Shown: positions 33,421 through 46,630 of the stretch, piece after piece | Position numbering within the stretch: the first letter of the stretch is position 1 | Layout: every line of letters starts with the position of its first letter | Source of the DNA: Atrina japonica | Lineage: Eukaryota > Mollusca > Bivalvia > Pterioida > Pinnidae | DNA length: 64,000 nt | Direction of reading: 5' to 3' | Assembly (NCBI GenBank): GCA_030159075.1 | Contig: BROG01000131.1 | Span: 1,114,501-1,178,500, forward strand | Translations under genes and position numbers: made by a program | The notes under the pieces: generated by a model | Seen by the model: only the letters and a program-made list of their open reading frames with translations | The model's database searches: none | Told to the model about the DNA's origin: nothing

Positions 33421-33600
33421 ATCCAGTCCAAATTTATTTCAGGTATGTCACAATCACCTTTTTCATACTCAAAAGCATTTGAATCGCTGCAATGCATTGA
33501 CCTTAATTAGCATTACAGTGTGGGTACTTGGTAAAAGGTTATCAGGGCATGTTGCATGTATTACATCTACTCTTCGAAATCCAAATTGGTTCCCCTGTAG

Positions 33601-33898
33601 TTTGTTTTGTTTTGTTTGTTTATTGTTGTTTAACGTCCCACTCAAGAATATTTCACTTATATGGAGACGTCACCAAATGCCATTGAAGGGCTTCAAATTT
33701 TGGCCTATGCTCGGCACTTACGGCCATTGAGCAGAGCAGTGAGGGTTCTTTAACGTGCCGACACCTACTGTGACACGGGACCTCCAGTTTTTACTGTCTC
33801 ATCCGAAAGACAGGAAACCAACCTGTCGTCGGCGGGACTCGAACTCACGACCTCACGATCCAGAGTCGAGCGTGCTACCGACTGAGCCAGGCCGGCTC
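33601..33898 (-). mobile_element. tRNA-derived SINE family 1, full length
   Basis: On the minus strand: GAGCCGGCCTGGCTCAGTCG (A box) then GAGTTCGAGTCCCGCC (B box), the conserved body ACGTTAAAGAACCCTCACTG, then AAATATTCTTGAGTGGGACG, TTAAACAACAATAAACA and an A-rich tail. Matching 14-bp direct repeats, GGTTCCCCTGTAGT, flank it (33588-33601 and 33899-33912). It is close in sequence to the copy at 2581-2854, so the family was active recently. Confidence 0.92.
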
Positions 33899-34096
33899 GG
33901 TTCCCCTGTAGTATCAGAATTGATACTGCGCCTGGAAACCGGGAGAAGTCTACCTGAATATTATGCTGAAGAAACGACGTAAGCTGACAATCTTGTCCTA
34001 CGTAGATGAAAGCTGACAATTTCTTGTAGTTCACAATCATTATAACAGTTTTTTTTGGTGCAACAAGATATATCGAAATATTTTAAAGACAACAGC

Positions 34097-34320
34097 CCCG
34101 TGTCCGCATGCTTCGAACATTGCGCTTTGATCCATGAAATCTGTCACCTTTGGTTGTCGTGGCTCGATTCCAAAGGAACCTGAGCTGATTTTGTGCGAAA
34201 GATTACCAGTTTACTTTATTGAAGATGGGTCGTCTCTCTCCGTGTTACATTGTAACCAGGTTCTCTCCGCCACTATTAAAGTTAGGCCGCAAGGATATTA
34301 ATTGGGAATTGTTGACGGTA
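34097..34320 (+). mobile_element. tRNA-derived SINE family 2
   Basis: Head region with a B-box-like GGCTCGATTCCAAAGGAACC, then GAGCTGATTTTGTGCGAAAG, ATTACCAGTTTACTT, TCGTCTCTCTCCGTGTTACA, TTGTAACCAGGTTCTCTCCG and CCACTATTAAAGTTAGGCCG. Confidence 0.7.
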
Positions 34321-34925
34321 GATTTAACATTATTTTAAACAAAAATAAAGAATAGCGAATAACAATAAACATTACGATGCAAGTATGTTACTGTGAAAAT
34401 AAATATCTTAAGTAAAAAAAAAATGTCAAAGTTTGAAAATCGATTTACAGATTTCCAGTAGAACTTATTGATAGTATACTAGAAATGAAATGTTCATTTC
34501 TGCTGTTAATATGTAACAAATTGCAGATGGAAATTGATTCCTATAATCAATAAGGTCATTCTATGGTCAAACATTATTCTTGGTAAATGTATAACTCAGA
34601 CAGAAACTACTGAGTTTCCCCTAAGATTTAGAGTCTCATTTAGATTATGTGGTAATGTTTGCTCTTAGCGAATATAATGCAGTAAAGATTAACAAATTAG
34701 GATGCTTTTATGAATAAGTAGAAAACTCTGATAAGTTTGTAAATGTGATAAAATAGTTATATATGAGTATGAGATGAATAGAAGATAATTTGTTCACCAC
34801 AAATGTCTTCAAGCGCTTCCAAATCCAGAAATAATAAAGCAAACTTCGTTTTCTCAGCATTTTGAGATTAAAACATGCAAAGTTTATGCTGCGACTCAAC
34901 GTTTTGTTCAATTTTTGCATATTCT
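34321..34925. other. No recognisable feature
   Basis: A/T-rich sequence between SINE family 2 and the composite repeat. Confidence 0.4.
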
Positions 34926-34929
34926 TACA

Positions 34930-37677
34930 AGAGACCCGAGTGGGCCTTTATCGCCCACCTGAGCACCATCAACAAATGTGAAAAGAAGAACATTACATAT
35001 ATTGGCTCTATAGGAGAATATTTTCAAGGAGTGTTGCCACCTGGGACTTATTTTGCCCACCCTTGACCCACCCCAAAGCGCATCCTACTGAAAAACACAA
35101 ACTTGGCGGAGGACCTTGAGTACTTCCTTACTGTAAAGTTTTGTTAAAATGCTTTCAGGGTTTCAGAGGAAAAGTCAGATATGTGAAAAGTTAACACCGG
35201 ACGCTGAACAATGATTGATCACAATAAAAATAGATGAACACTAGTGGCCAAAGGGGCCTTAAGTCGCTCACCTGGCAAGATAATGTGCAACAAACATGCG
35301 ATATCCATTTAAAAGGAAATAACTCTCATAAGGGTCAACCTGACAATTATTTCCTGTTGACTTTTTCATAGATCTTTGCATATTGAACTTTTTTGCTTCT
35401 TTCTCTTTCTCTCTATCTATTATACTTTTCAAGATGGTAATAAAACTGTCAAAAAATGTGAAATCCACTAAAACAGGAAATAACTCCCATCCTTAGGGTC
35501 GACCTGACAATTTCGGCCTTGTTGGCTATTTTGTAGACCTTTGCGTGCTGAACATTTTTGCTTCTTTCACCTTTGCCCTATCGTTTATACCTTTCAAGAT
35601 AATAAGACAAAACTTATACAAACATGAAAAATCCACTAAAAGGGGAAATAACTCCCAAAAGTGGCTACCAGACAATTTCGGCCTTATTGACTTTTTGCAG
35701 ATATTTGCATGCTAAACATTTTGCGTGTGTCACCTTTACTTTACCTACTTTACTTTTCAAGATAATGTAAAAACATCCAAAAGCATGAAATATTCACTTA
35801 AAAGAGAAAATAACTCCCATAAGAGTCGACCTGACAATTTCGGTCCTATTGACTTTTTGTAGATCTTTGCATGCTAAACATTTTTGCTGCTTTCACTTCA
35901 CTACTCTACCTATTATACTTTGCAAGATAATATCAAACAGAAGAAAACATTTAAAGATGAATGTTACATTTGCCCCTTTTGACCCCTCATGACCCCTTTT
36001 TACACAATTCAAAATTGCCTTCACTAGGGGTTACTATCTGCGAAATTTGCTTGAAATCTGACAGAATTGAGTTTTTTTTTACCAATTTCAGCATCCCCTA
36101 GTGGGCCCCAATTATGGGCGCTTTTTTCGTTCGGAAACTTTGTAGCCAACCCCCTATAGAGCCTCAGTGCTATATATGAAGCCAATCCACACACTGGTTC
36201 GTGAGAAGAAATTTTTTTAAGAAGTACACAATTTTAACCCTTATTCCTCTTTTGAGGCCCCAGGGGGATATAACCCACTATTTTCACAAACTTGATGTGG
36301 CTTCTCATGGAGATGCTGCCTACTAAATTTGGTTGATGTCAACCTAATGGTTCTTCAGGAGTAAACATTTTAAAAAAGAATTTGACATTTTGCATCTTTT
36401 TAACCCCTTATGGGGCCCTCAGTGGCACGGCCACTTTTTTTTTTTACACAAATTTAGATTGAATTCACTAGGGGATACTATCTTCAAAATTGGGTTGAAA
36501 TTTGACAAAATTGAATTTTTAAGCAATTTCAGCGCCTCTTATTTTGCCCTATTTATCGGTGGAATTTTTGTTTGTATAGAAACGTTGTAGCCTCTATACT
36601 AAAAATGAAGCCAGTCCATAGACTGGTTCGTGAGAAGTATATTTTTTGTTGAAGAAGTACATAAGTTTAATGCCTTTTTTACCTTATGAGGCCCCAAGGC
36701 GAGATAACCCAATAATTTTTCCAAACTTGAAAAGCTTCCCATGAGGATGCTGCCTGCCAAATTGATTTGATGTCAACCTAATGGTTCTTCAGGAAAAAAA
36801 TTGGTGGATATCTGACAGAATTGAATTTTAACCAGTTTCAGCGCCTTCTAGTGGACCCCATTTATGAGCGGATTTGTTTTTAGTTCGCCAGCTTTATGGC
36901 TCACCACCTATAGAGCCTCAGTGCTAAACATGAAGTCAATCCACACTCTGGTTCGTGAGAAGACGATTTTTAAAGATTAAACAATTTTAACCCTTTTTGC
37001 CCCTTATGAGGCCCCAAGGGGAAATAACCCCACAATTTTCGCAACCTTGAAGTCGTTTCTCATGAGAATGCTGTCTGCTAAATTTGTATGATATCAACCT
37101 AATGGTTCTGATGCTGCCTGCTAAATTTGGTTAATGTCAAATTAATGGTTCTTCAGGAGAACACACAAAGAATTTTACATTTTGCATATTTTTAACCCCT
37201 TATGGGACCTCAAAGAGATACGGCTACTCTTTTTACACAAATTTAGATTGAATTCACTAGATGATACTCTCTTACAAATTTGGTTGAAATTTTACAAAAT
37301 TACAATTGTTTTTTACCAATATCAGCGCCTCCTAATGGGCACCTTTGTGGACGGATTTTTTTTCATTCGCAAACTGTGTAGTTCATACACTATAGAGTAT
37401 CAATTCTAAATATAAAGCCAATCCATACACTGGTTCGTGAGGAGAAGATGTTTAAAGAAGTACACAATTTTACACCTTATGAAGCACCAAATAGAGATAT
37501 TCCCACAATTTTTGGAAACTTGAAGCGGCTTCTCTTGGCGTTCCTGCCTGCCATATTTGGTTGAAATTGGCGTAGTGGTTTTTGAGAAGAAGATGTTTAA
37601 ACGAAAAGTTCACGGACGACAGACGACAGGCCATGACAATATCTCACTTGGCCCTTCGGGCCACATGAGCTAATAAA
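34930..37677 (+). repeat. Composite repeat with two internal tandem systems and a CTAA hairpin end
   Basis: The left border reads ACAAGAGACCCGAGTGGGCC. From about 35290 to 35950 a unit of about 163 bp repeats four times (ACCTGACAATTTCGGCCTTA, GACTTTTTGTAGATCTTTGC, ATGCTAAACATTTTTGCT). From about 35960 to 37600 a longer irregular unit (326-482 bp) repeats four times: CAATCCACACACTGGTTCGT, CCCCTTATGAGGCCCCAAGG, TGCCTGCTAAATTTGGTTGA, CCTAATGGTTCTTCAGGAG. It ends with ACGGACGACAGACGACAGGC and a hairpin at 37645-37667 followed by CTAA. A second start-like block (ACTAGTGGCCAAAGGGGCC) at 35239 suggests nested or adjacent copies. There is no convincing ORF. It is non-autonomous, and a Helitron-like affinity is inferred from the 3' end. 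Confidence 0.7.
37645..37673 (+). repeat. Terminal hairpin TTC-loop then GAGCTAA
   Basis: The arms TCACTTGGCCC and GGGCCACATGA pair with two mismatches around a TTC loop and are followed by GCTAA, then T. The layout is the same as at 61876-61905. A hairpin just before CTRR and a following T is the known pattern of Helitron 3' ends. Confidence 0.6.
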
Positions 37678-39035
37678 TGGTAATAAATCTTATTGCTCAT
37701 CTGCAAGATACATCAGAAATATCCAATATATTTAGATTTTCATCACCAATCTCAAAATATTTATCATTTTTGGTGAAAGAATTAAAATTGTATTCAATGA
37801 TATATGTTTTCGTCTTATCTAAAACTTTTACAATCACAAAAATAATAAAGTAATAATTCAATTGACCTTGATTTTTACTGAATTTGGTGGTGCCGGGCGG
37901 GTCCTGGTTCTAAGGAGTAAACATGTGTGGTATCATTCCGATCTTGACGCATTGAGTATCTATTACATAATGTCGACCTCAATGCCTGAAGTTTCTTGAG
38001 AATTTAATTTGTTTTTCATTTATCTTGATGTTGAATTTGTCTTTTGAGTTTTGCCTGAAGTTGTGCATGATCGTAATAAAACAGAAAAAGGGACGGGCAG
38101 ACAGACAAACAGATGGAACATTATGTACCGATTATGTACTTTTAAGGATAACAAGGTCAAAGGATGATTTGTGTATTTACTTTTGCGTAACAACCAATCA
38201 ATAACGGTCCTTCGGAGATCAGAATGTATAGACATTTGAGTCAAAACAACGGATTTGTGTGTAAATATATTATTTAAAACTGCATTCTTGGGTCCGATTA
38301 TCTACCATATTTTGAATTTTTTAATTCAATAAAAAGTTATAATGAACATCAGCATAATAATTACCAACGATATCTAGAGTACACGATCTATTACATACAT
38401 AATACACGAAGACTATTTCCATTATTTTCGGCTAAGAAAGTGACTTTCGTAATGTAATACAATTATAGTTAGTTCAATCAATTTCAGTATTATGGATGTA
38501 AATACCTGTACAAATAATTTCTATTTCTTTTTTTCCAAAATGATGAAAATAAGAGGCACAGAGTGCAAAGAGTTTGTGCGAAGATCTATACTCCAAATCA
38601 ATGCGAATGCCGCATTCTTTTTATGTTAGTATAGGCCTATGTTAAATGTACTTAAAAGTACACGTACCTTTTGTATTTAAGATGATGAGAACCATTTACA
38701 GCCCATACAACGAAATGTAAATCACTGTATGCTTTAGTCTGATTCACCCACATATTCTAATTTTCAAAATCAATTTCAAATGATCCATTGGGTTTGCCTG
38801 AATAGCATAAATAGGGATAAGATAAGTTATAATGCACATGGGTATTATGTGTGTTTATCTTAGGTCATCTTGAGTGATTTTTTGACTTATCATATAATCA
38901 AAGATTGTTGAGTCATCTCCGGTATCACATGTATAAGAATATAATATGCCTCTATATATGTGTATTTATGAAGGTTGATATACCCTTCACTTTAAGTACA
39001 TCATTTTGTTACGCAAAATATGACAAGATATTTAG
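37678..39035. other. No recognisable feature
   Basis: A/T-rich sequence. A fragment at 37887-37912 (GGTGGTGCCGGGCGGGTCCT) resembles a MITE-B tip. Confidence 0.4.
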
Positions 39036-39180
39036 GATTATTATTTGACTTTGTATGATACCACTTTCTGTTTCAGAATTCAACATATATTTTAAATTCG
39101 ACGAATCTGGTGATTTTTAAAAATTTGTTTTGGTATTTGTTTGCCGCACTATAACTTTTGTATCTGTAGTCCTGCTATAA
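39036..39180 (-). repeat. Dispersed repeat R1 fragment
   Basis: TGACTTTGTATGATACCACT, TTCTGTTTCAGAATTCAAC and ATAACTTTTGTAT match inverted R1 blocks. It abuts the long AT microsatellite. Confidence 0.5.
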
Positions 39181-39194
39181 TCTAAATCTTACAT

Positions 39195-41125
<1,931 letters not shown>

Positions 41126-41127
41126 CC

Positions 41128-41381
41128 AAAATAAAATGGAAGAAGTACCAATCAATAATCAAAACTCAAGTCCATTATAACACGACGAATTAGATGTGCA
41201 AATGGTCTCAACATGAAGAACAATTACGAATTCCAAACGGGATAAGACCAGGTGTCCGGAAGGAGTCAGCGTCTTCTGCTGGCATGCCATACCCGTCGCA
41301 AATGTTCCATGGAAACATTTCCAGTTCGTTGAACGGGTCGAATTCGGTAAAAAGGTCAAGTTTGGTGATGAAGTCAAGGTT
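41128..41381 (+). repeat. Left arm of a 250-bp inverted repeat
   Basis: It pairs with 42207-42459. Landmarks are GAAGTACCAATCAATAATCA, CACGACGAATTAGATGTGCA, CAAACGGGATAAGACCAGGT, GTCAGCGTCTTCTGCTGGCA and GGTAAAAAGGTCAAGTTTGG. Identity by eye is about 90 percent. Both arms have open frames in several phases; with two arms this similar, those frames are not independent evidence of coding. About 85 bp of the same sequence recurs at 60090-60170. Confidence 0.85.
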
Positions 41382-41384
41382 ATA

Positions 41385-41850
41385 GTTTTGCAAAATAAAT
41401 GACAAAGGCGATCGTTTCTGTCCATAAGACTTAATCACTTGGGCTCGAATTTGAAATAAATGTAGAGTTCCGAAACAAATAGAGTGGTATCACACAGCGC
41501 CAAAAATAAACTAAATGGATACATTGTAAAATGATGACTATCTTGGTTTTGAGGAATTAGGTAGATCTACCGTCCATTCGTAATATTACTTAAGTATACA
41601 GCAATCAGCTGACATCTAAATGCCATATCTGGGATTATATGTATTGTCGGGGATTCAGAGGATTCAAACGGTCCATATATTTTAACATGATACCAAAGTT
41701 ATAGTTTTTCAACAAAGGAGGCAAAATAAATGTTCAAGACGATCGTTTCTGTTAACCTCATCAGTTGAGCTCGAATATGAAATAAATGTAGATTTCTGAA
41801 ACAAAAATGTGGTATCATACAATGTGAAATTTGGGAAAGCCTATCTCTTC
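41385..41850 (+). repeat. Dispersed repeat R1, two units inside the inverted repeat
   Basis: Two units share GCGATCGTTTCTGT/ACGATCGTTTCTGT, GAGCTCGAATnTGAAATAAA, TGTAGA and GTGGTATCA. The first runs through a CAGCTGACATCTAAATGCCA block to CAAACGGTCCATATA. The spacer of the 250-bp inverted repeat is thus largely R1. Confidence 0.65.
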
Positions 41851-42206
41851 TTCTTTATAAGGTTGTTAGCTGTGTTTTTGTTCGAAAAATTTCTCCACAT
41901 TTTTACTACTTAGATTGATATATTTTAACAAGAAAGAAGTATACATAGGAAAACAAATTCTTAAATTCCTATATACTTTGTGAAAATTGCTTCAGAAATC
42001 CGGGTTTGACACTTTTTTTTACTTGCAATTGAAAAACTAAACCTTACTATTTGTATATGAATACGACACTAGACCTAACCTTATTTTCACCAACTATATG
42101 GGAATATAATATTTCTTTTATGTGTGTGTATACCTCTTATTTAAATAGTATTCTGGATCTCGGCCACAGACAGTGACTCCGTTTCACCAATCATGCTTTT
42201 CACCGA

Positions 42207-42459
42207 ACTTGACCTTATCACCAAACTTGACCTTTTTACCGAATTTGACCCGTTCATCAAACTAGAAAGGTTTCCATGGAAAATTTGCAACGGGTGTGGC
42301 ATGCCAGCAGAAGACGCTGACTCCTTCTGGACACCTGGTCTTATCCCGTTTGGGATTCGTAATTGTTCTTCATGTTGAGACCATTTGCACATCTAATTCG
42401 TCGTGTTATAATGAACTTGAGTTTTTGATTATTGATTGGTACTTCTTCAATTTTATTTG
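42207..42459 (-). repeat. Right arm of the 250-bp inverted repeat
   Basis: Reverse complement of 41128-41381. Just inside, ACTCCGTTTCACCAATCATG and a repeated (T/A)CACC(G/A)AACTTGACC motif form an internal 18-bp periodicity (about 42199-42250). Confidence 0.85.
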
Positions 42460-42529
42460 TTATTGTACAACTACAAGAAGTACAAAAAAGTAGAAAAACT
42501 CGATATAATTTTTGGGGAAACAAAGATAA

Positions 42530-42770
42530 TGCCCTTCGTGGCCGAGTTATGAGAGCATTTCCCTTAGAAGGATTAAGTCTCACTTCTGCACAAGTTCGAG
42601 CCCAGCTGGAACCTCAGCTAATATTGTGTGAAAGATTGCTAGTTTACTTGCGGACGGCTGGTGGTCTCTTCTCGGTAACATTGTATCCGGGTACTTTCCT
42701 CCACCATTAAAAACAGGCCCTACCATATAACTGAAAAATGTGTGGCGTAAAACACTATTCAAAGTTTTCA
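42530..42770 (+). mobile_element. tRNA-derived SINE family 2, best copy
   Basis: The A-box-like TGGCCGAGTTATGAGAGC and B-box CAAGTTCGAGCCCAGCTGG are at tRNA spacing (class II Leu/Ser-like head). Then come CAGCTAATATTGTGTGAAAG, GCTAGTTTACTTGCGGACGG, GGTGGTCTCTTCTCGG, CATTGTATCCGGGTACTTTC and CTCCACCATTAAAAACAGG. The tail is GTGGCGTAAAACACTATTCA. Confidence 0.75.
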
Positions 42771-45700
42771 AAAATCTTTAAAGAGTGTCTGTACCTTACA
42801 TCAAAATTTGAATTATTTGCATGATGTTATAATTACTTAATATTAAATGTATAATCATCTGTATTTATTGTTATCACATGGTTCACGCATATTGCCATGG
42901 ATTTTCTAATATCAATTAATAAAGAGTGAGTCACTTAAAGGTGAGTCATCAATGTATGTATAATATCTTGATCTGCATATGATTATATACTACAGAAGTA
43001 AACATTCATCAGTTATACAAAAAAAACCCTGATAATTAAGTGTAATGTAACGCATTCATTTAAGGGCGTGTTGTGGTCTTTAAACGACTCAGCAGAATTT
43101 TACCATTGTTCTGACAATTATACGCTTTGAGTTTAATAAAATTCAGTTTGGTAAATATATAGGCAAATATATAGGCATACAGGCAAAAATAACATATGAC
43201 CTTTGACTACCGAACCGAAATCGCAAAAGCTTCGTATTGCAGAAATAAGTGGTTATACAATAAAATGATTACCAAGTGTGTTATTTACCGCTATTTCAAA
43301 ACATCCGTGAATTTCAGAACCACATTGTAATTTCACCCAAGTATTGTGTATTGCGCGTAGTGATATGTCCGGCTGACTGTATGTATAGTAGACGTAAGTA
43401 CTCCGATACTAAGTATTTAATATTTGTCTTAAACTGTTGTATGTGACAGGAAATGGATTGGTTGCATTGAAATATTAAACGTCTTAAACATCTTAAACGA
43501 CGCCACAATATTTTTTAATCAATCAGAATACGGACAGTAATAGTAAATAGTCAATAAAATACATGGAATAGTATGATATATTCTTCTAAAATGTGATGTA
43601 TTTTCAAAATATATAAACTTCACACATTGTCGGTGTAATAGCATCACAGCTATGTATATGAAATGGGTATTTAGATGGATAAAAAGGTCCGTTTGCTAAT
43701 CCACCATGAGTTATGTCATTGATTAGTTGGGACTATTTAGCTCTAACTGCTGCAATGCGGAATCTTGCAATCAGTAAATTGTGAATGCAAACGGGGATCA
43801 TGAGGACACTTATCAAGAATTTCATCGATACAGCCAGGGTCAATTTTGGACCGTGGAAAATATACAGTGAAACAAACATACTATAAATATCTATTCCCTG
43901 TCGTCTGCAACTACAAGACATTTATGATCTGTTTGGTATATTTATTTTATTATTGATCATATAGAGTTCTGTGACTTTTCATTCTTGCTTGGGTTGGGCT
44001 TGAATCATAGCACATTTTAAGTTCTGTTGACACCTATGGTACGTCAAAATAACATTTCTGAGTTAAACAGTTTTTCTCGTATAAAGCTATTTTTTCGCAG
44101 TTAAACTTACCTTTTCTCCGATTAATACGATTTTTTGAAGAAAAAGAATAAAGTCTAATGCGCTTCGTGGAATTTGCGTTCATCCAGTCGGCATTCATAA
44201 GCCCATGACCTCCAAATGACAGCAGTTCAATGCTTAAATGAAAACGTGTCGCCTTACAGAAATTGTCAGTTCAAATGTATGTGACTATGTTTAAAATTCT
44301 GAAACTTTGTAGAGGTTCAAGGTCATGCATAAAACAGTAAATAAACCTAAAGTATGAACAGGAAATTCACCAAAACGAAAAGGAAATGGTTACCAATGTG
44401 ATTGTGTAAAACATAAGATGTCAGACAAATTTACCCTGACAAAGACCACGGCCCTTCTGTAAGTAAATTTGTAAACATTATCACCTAGATCGCTTTAGGT
44501 TCTACTGGAGCAGGTTTAAAGCGCGATGCTTGATTACTGAGCTATAAAAACCATAGATTGACATTGTTCAATGATTAAAGCGGAATGTTATAAAGCGACC
44601 ATATTATCGTTTTATGTACGACAAAACGTTCACTATTTTATATATTTGAAAAGTAAAACTTTATAGAGATCACTGTTACTTGACATAAACGATCGACTTG
44701 ATATGTCATAAAATGATTGTATGGCGGTCGCAAACTCCAACGCGTGGTGTTTCGCTCACAATAAAGACTCACGCCAACATCAGACCCAAATAACTGACAC
44801 TTAACTTGTTTGTTAATAGATTTTTCTGTTATTAAAAACTTCATAACTAATTGACAAAGGTCTTTCTATTTATTTGGAAATAATGTTTTCTGTACACATA
44901 TTTTGTATATTAATTTCCGTCATGCAGAATAAATTTTCGTTTCGCTCTGTGTGTTCTGTGGTCATTGGTAATATGAAATATATATCCACAGCTCCGGAAA
45001 TTATAACTTTCTGATGTATAAAAAACTAACATTAAATATATCATGTTACAGTAATGGAACAAATGACCTTCCATAATAATCAATTTTGAAACACTATATT
45101 ATACTCTGGTTTTATTAAACAAATATGTTTAATTACATTTTTATAATGTTGTTGCACTAAGTTATATATTCATTACTTTACGTTGTTTTTCGATTGTTTT
45201 GGGGTAAAAAAGTCAAATGGTATTGAAAATTTTATTCACATTTTAGACCCCATAATGCGAAGGTAATGGTTCCGCCGTGTTGGATTTACCACTTCACTAG
45301 TCGTGTTTACAAAGTCTAACTTTATCTCGCAGTTCTGATTTATAACAATTGTGGTAAGGTTATATAGTGGCCAAGACAACTATGAATAAATAATAAAACC
45401 GACAAACAAGCCGGTAATTTATAATCATTGCTGAGATAGTCCGACGCTAACAAATGCAATGTTTCAATCACCGGAATGCTGCATTGATTTCTGTATAACG
45501 TGTAAAATAATAACAGAATGAAAAGGAAAATATTAATAGAAAGAGTAATATCATGGGAATGATCCTACATCATATATTTTATATAGATGATGTGTCTAAA
45601 AGAAAAATAAAACTGAAGTATGATATTTTACAAATAAAAATCAAATATGATGAACATATTATTAAATTCATTTGTTACAGGGTTATTGCGTTTTTGCATT

Positions 45701-46505
45701 TGCAAACATAAGGAAGCTTCAATTTTAAACTTTTGGTCCTTTTTGGAGCCCCTATAGCTCATAGTGTCTTTACATTCGCAAACACATAGGAGTAGTGTCT
45801 GCCAAAGAAGTTAAAGTCACATTCAGGACTAAATATTTTGTACGTATTTGCTGTATATACTTTCGTCGTATTTTAAAGGTATATACTTCTTAATTAGTTA
45901 GCTAATCACAGGAAACAACCAGCGTGTAAATCTAATAATAATATCTTAAAATAGTGTCGAAATGAAGAAATATCGAAAACGAGGTATGGGAACCAAAACA
46001 GACTGTCCATGATAAATAGCCAATGCAGAACACCATGTACAGATCTACATAAATCTTACATTAGTCTATGTTGCTTCGATTGAACTTTGTTGAACAGGAT
46101 ATACATTTCGGCAGAATTTCTTTCCCCAGTTTAAGGTATTATGTTTGGTAAATCAGTCGGCTTCTTCGTACTCGTAGCAAGATGGGTCATGTGGTGACAC
46201 ATTTTCACTGCAACATATCGATCCGTTTAAATAAAATGTTTCTTGTTGCAGCCGTCGGAAATTTGGTCAGTTGCTTATCCGATCTATTATTTTCATTAAT
46301 CTGTCGGCATAAAGTTGTGTTACTGCATAATTGCAATTATTTGAGACGGTAATTCCAGGTACCGGTACTCACTTTCGTGTGCACATCGTCCTGACTTCCA
46401 GGTCTTCTTTCCGATTGGCTGACGGTAAAACAGCCAAAGCATTTGACATCCATATAGGGAAAACGCTTACAACTCTTTAGATTATCAGTCAGTCATATCT
46501 GAGGC
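42771..46505. other. Long gene-poor stretch
   Basis: No supported gene in 3.7 kb. Isolated fragments: 44225-44355 resembles the block after the conserved peptide at 26.9 kb (AACGTGTCGCCTTACAGAAA, TTGTCAGTTC, GAGGTTCAAGGTCATG). The stretch 45735-45820 recalls the composite repeat (CCTTTTTGGAGCCCCTATAG, AGTAGTGTCTGCCAAAG). Minus-strand frames at 43314-43508, 43733-43921 and 44638-44844 show no recognised domain. Confidence 0.35.
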
Positions 46506-46511
46506 ATAGTA

Positions 46512-46630
46512 AGGATTTATTTAAGTCTAAGACATTACCCAACTTTGGCTAATCTGATGGGACAATCAGGTCAAGATGAGAATATATTTAAACATGAGTA
46601 AATTTTCAAGTTTTATGGTACCGATCCCTG
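46512..46630. mobile_element. MITE-B, degraded
   Basis: AGGATTTATTTAAGTCTAAG at the left and AAATTTTCAAGTTTTATGGT at the right with the CTAATCTGATGG core match the copy at 53743-53880. Both duplicated blocks carry it at the same place, so this insertion predates the duplication. Confidence 0.65.

Noticed and set aside
33765..34040. 91-codon minus-strand frame over the 33.6-kb SINE, and the similar frame at 2503-2715
   Set aside because: Both are translations of the SINE head, which contains no protein gene.
41159..42392. Protein genes in the open frames of the 41/42-kb inverted repeat
   Set aside because: Several frames on both strands are open in both arms because the arms are near-identical, and no frame shows independent support.
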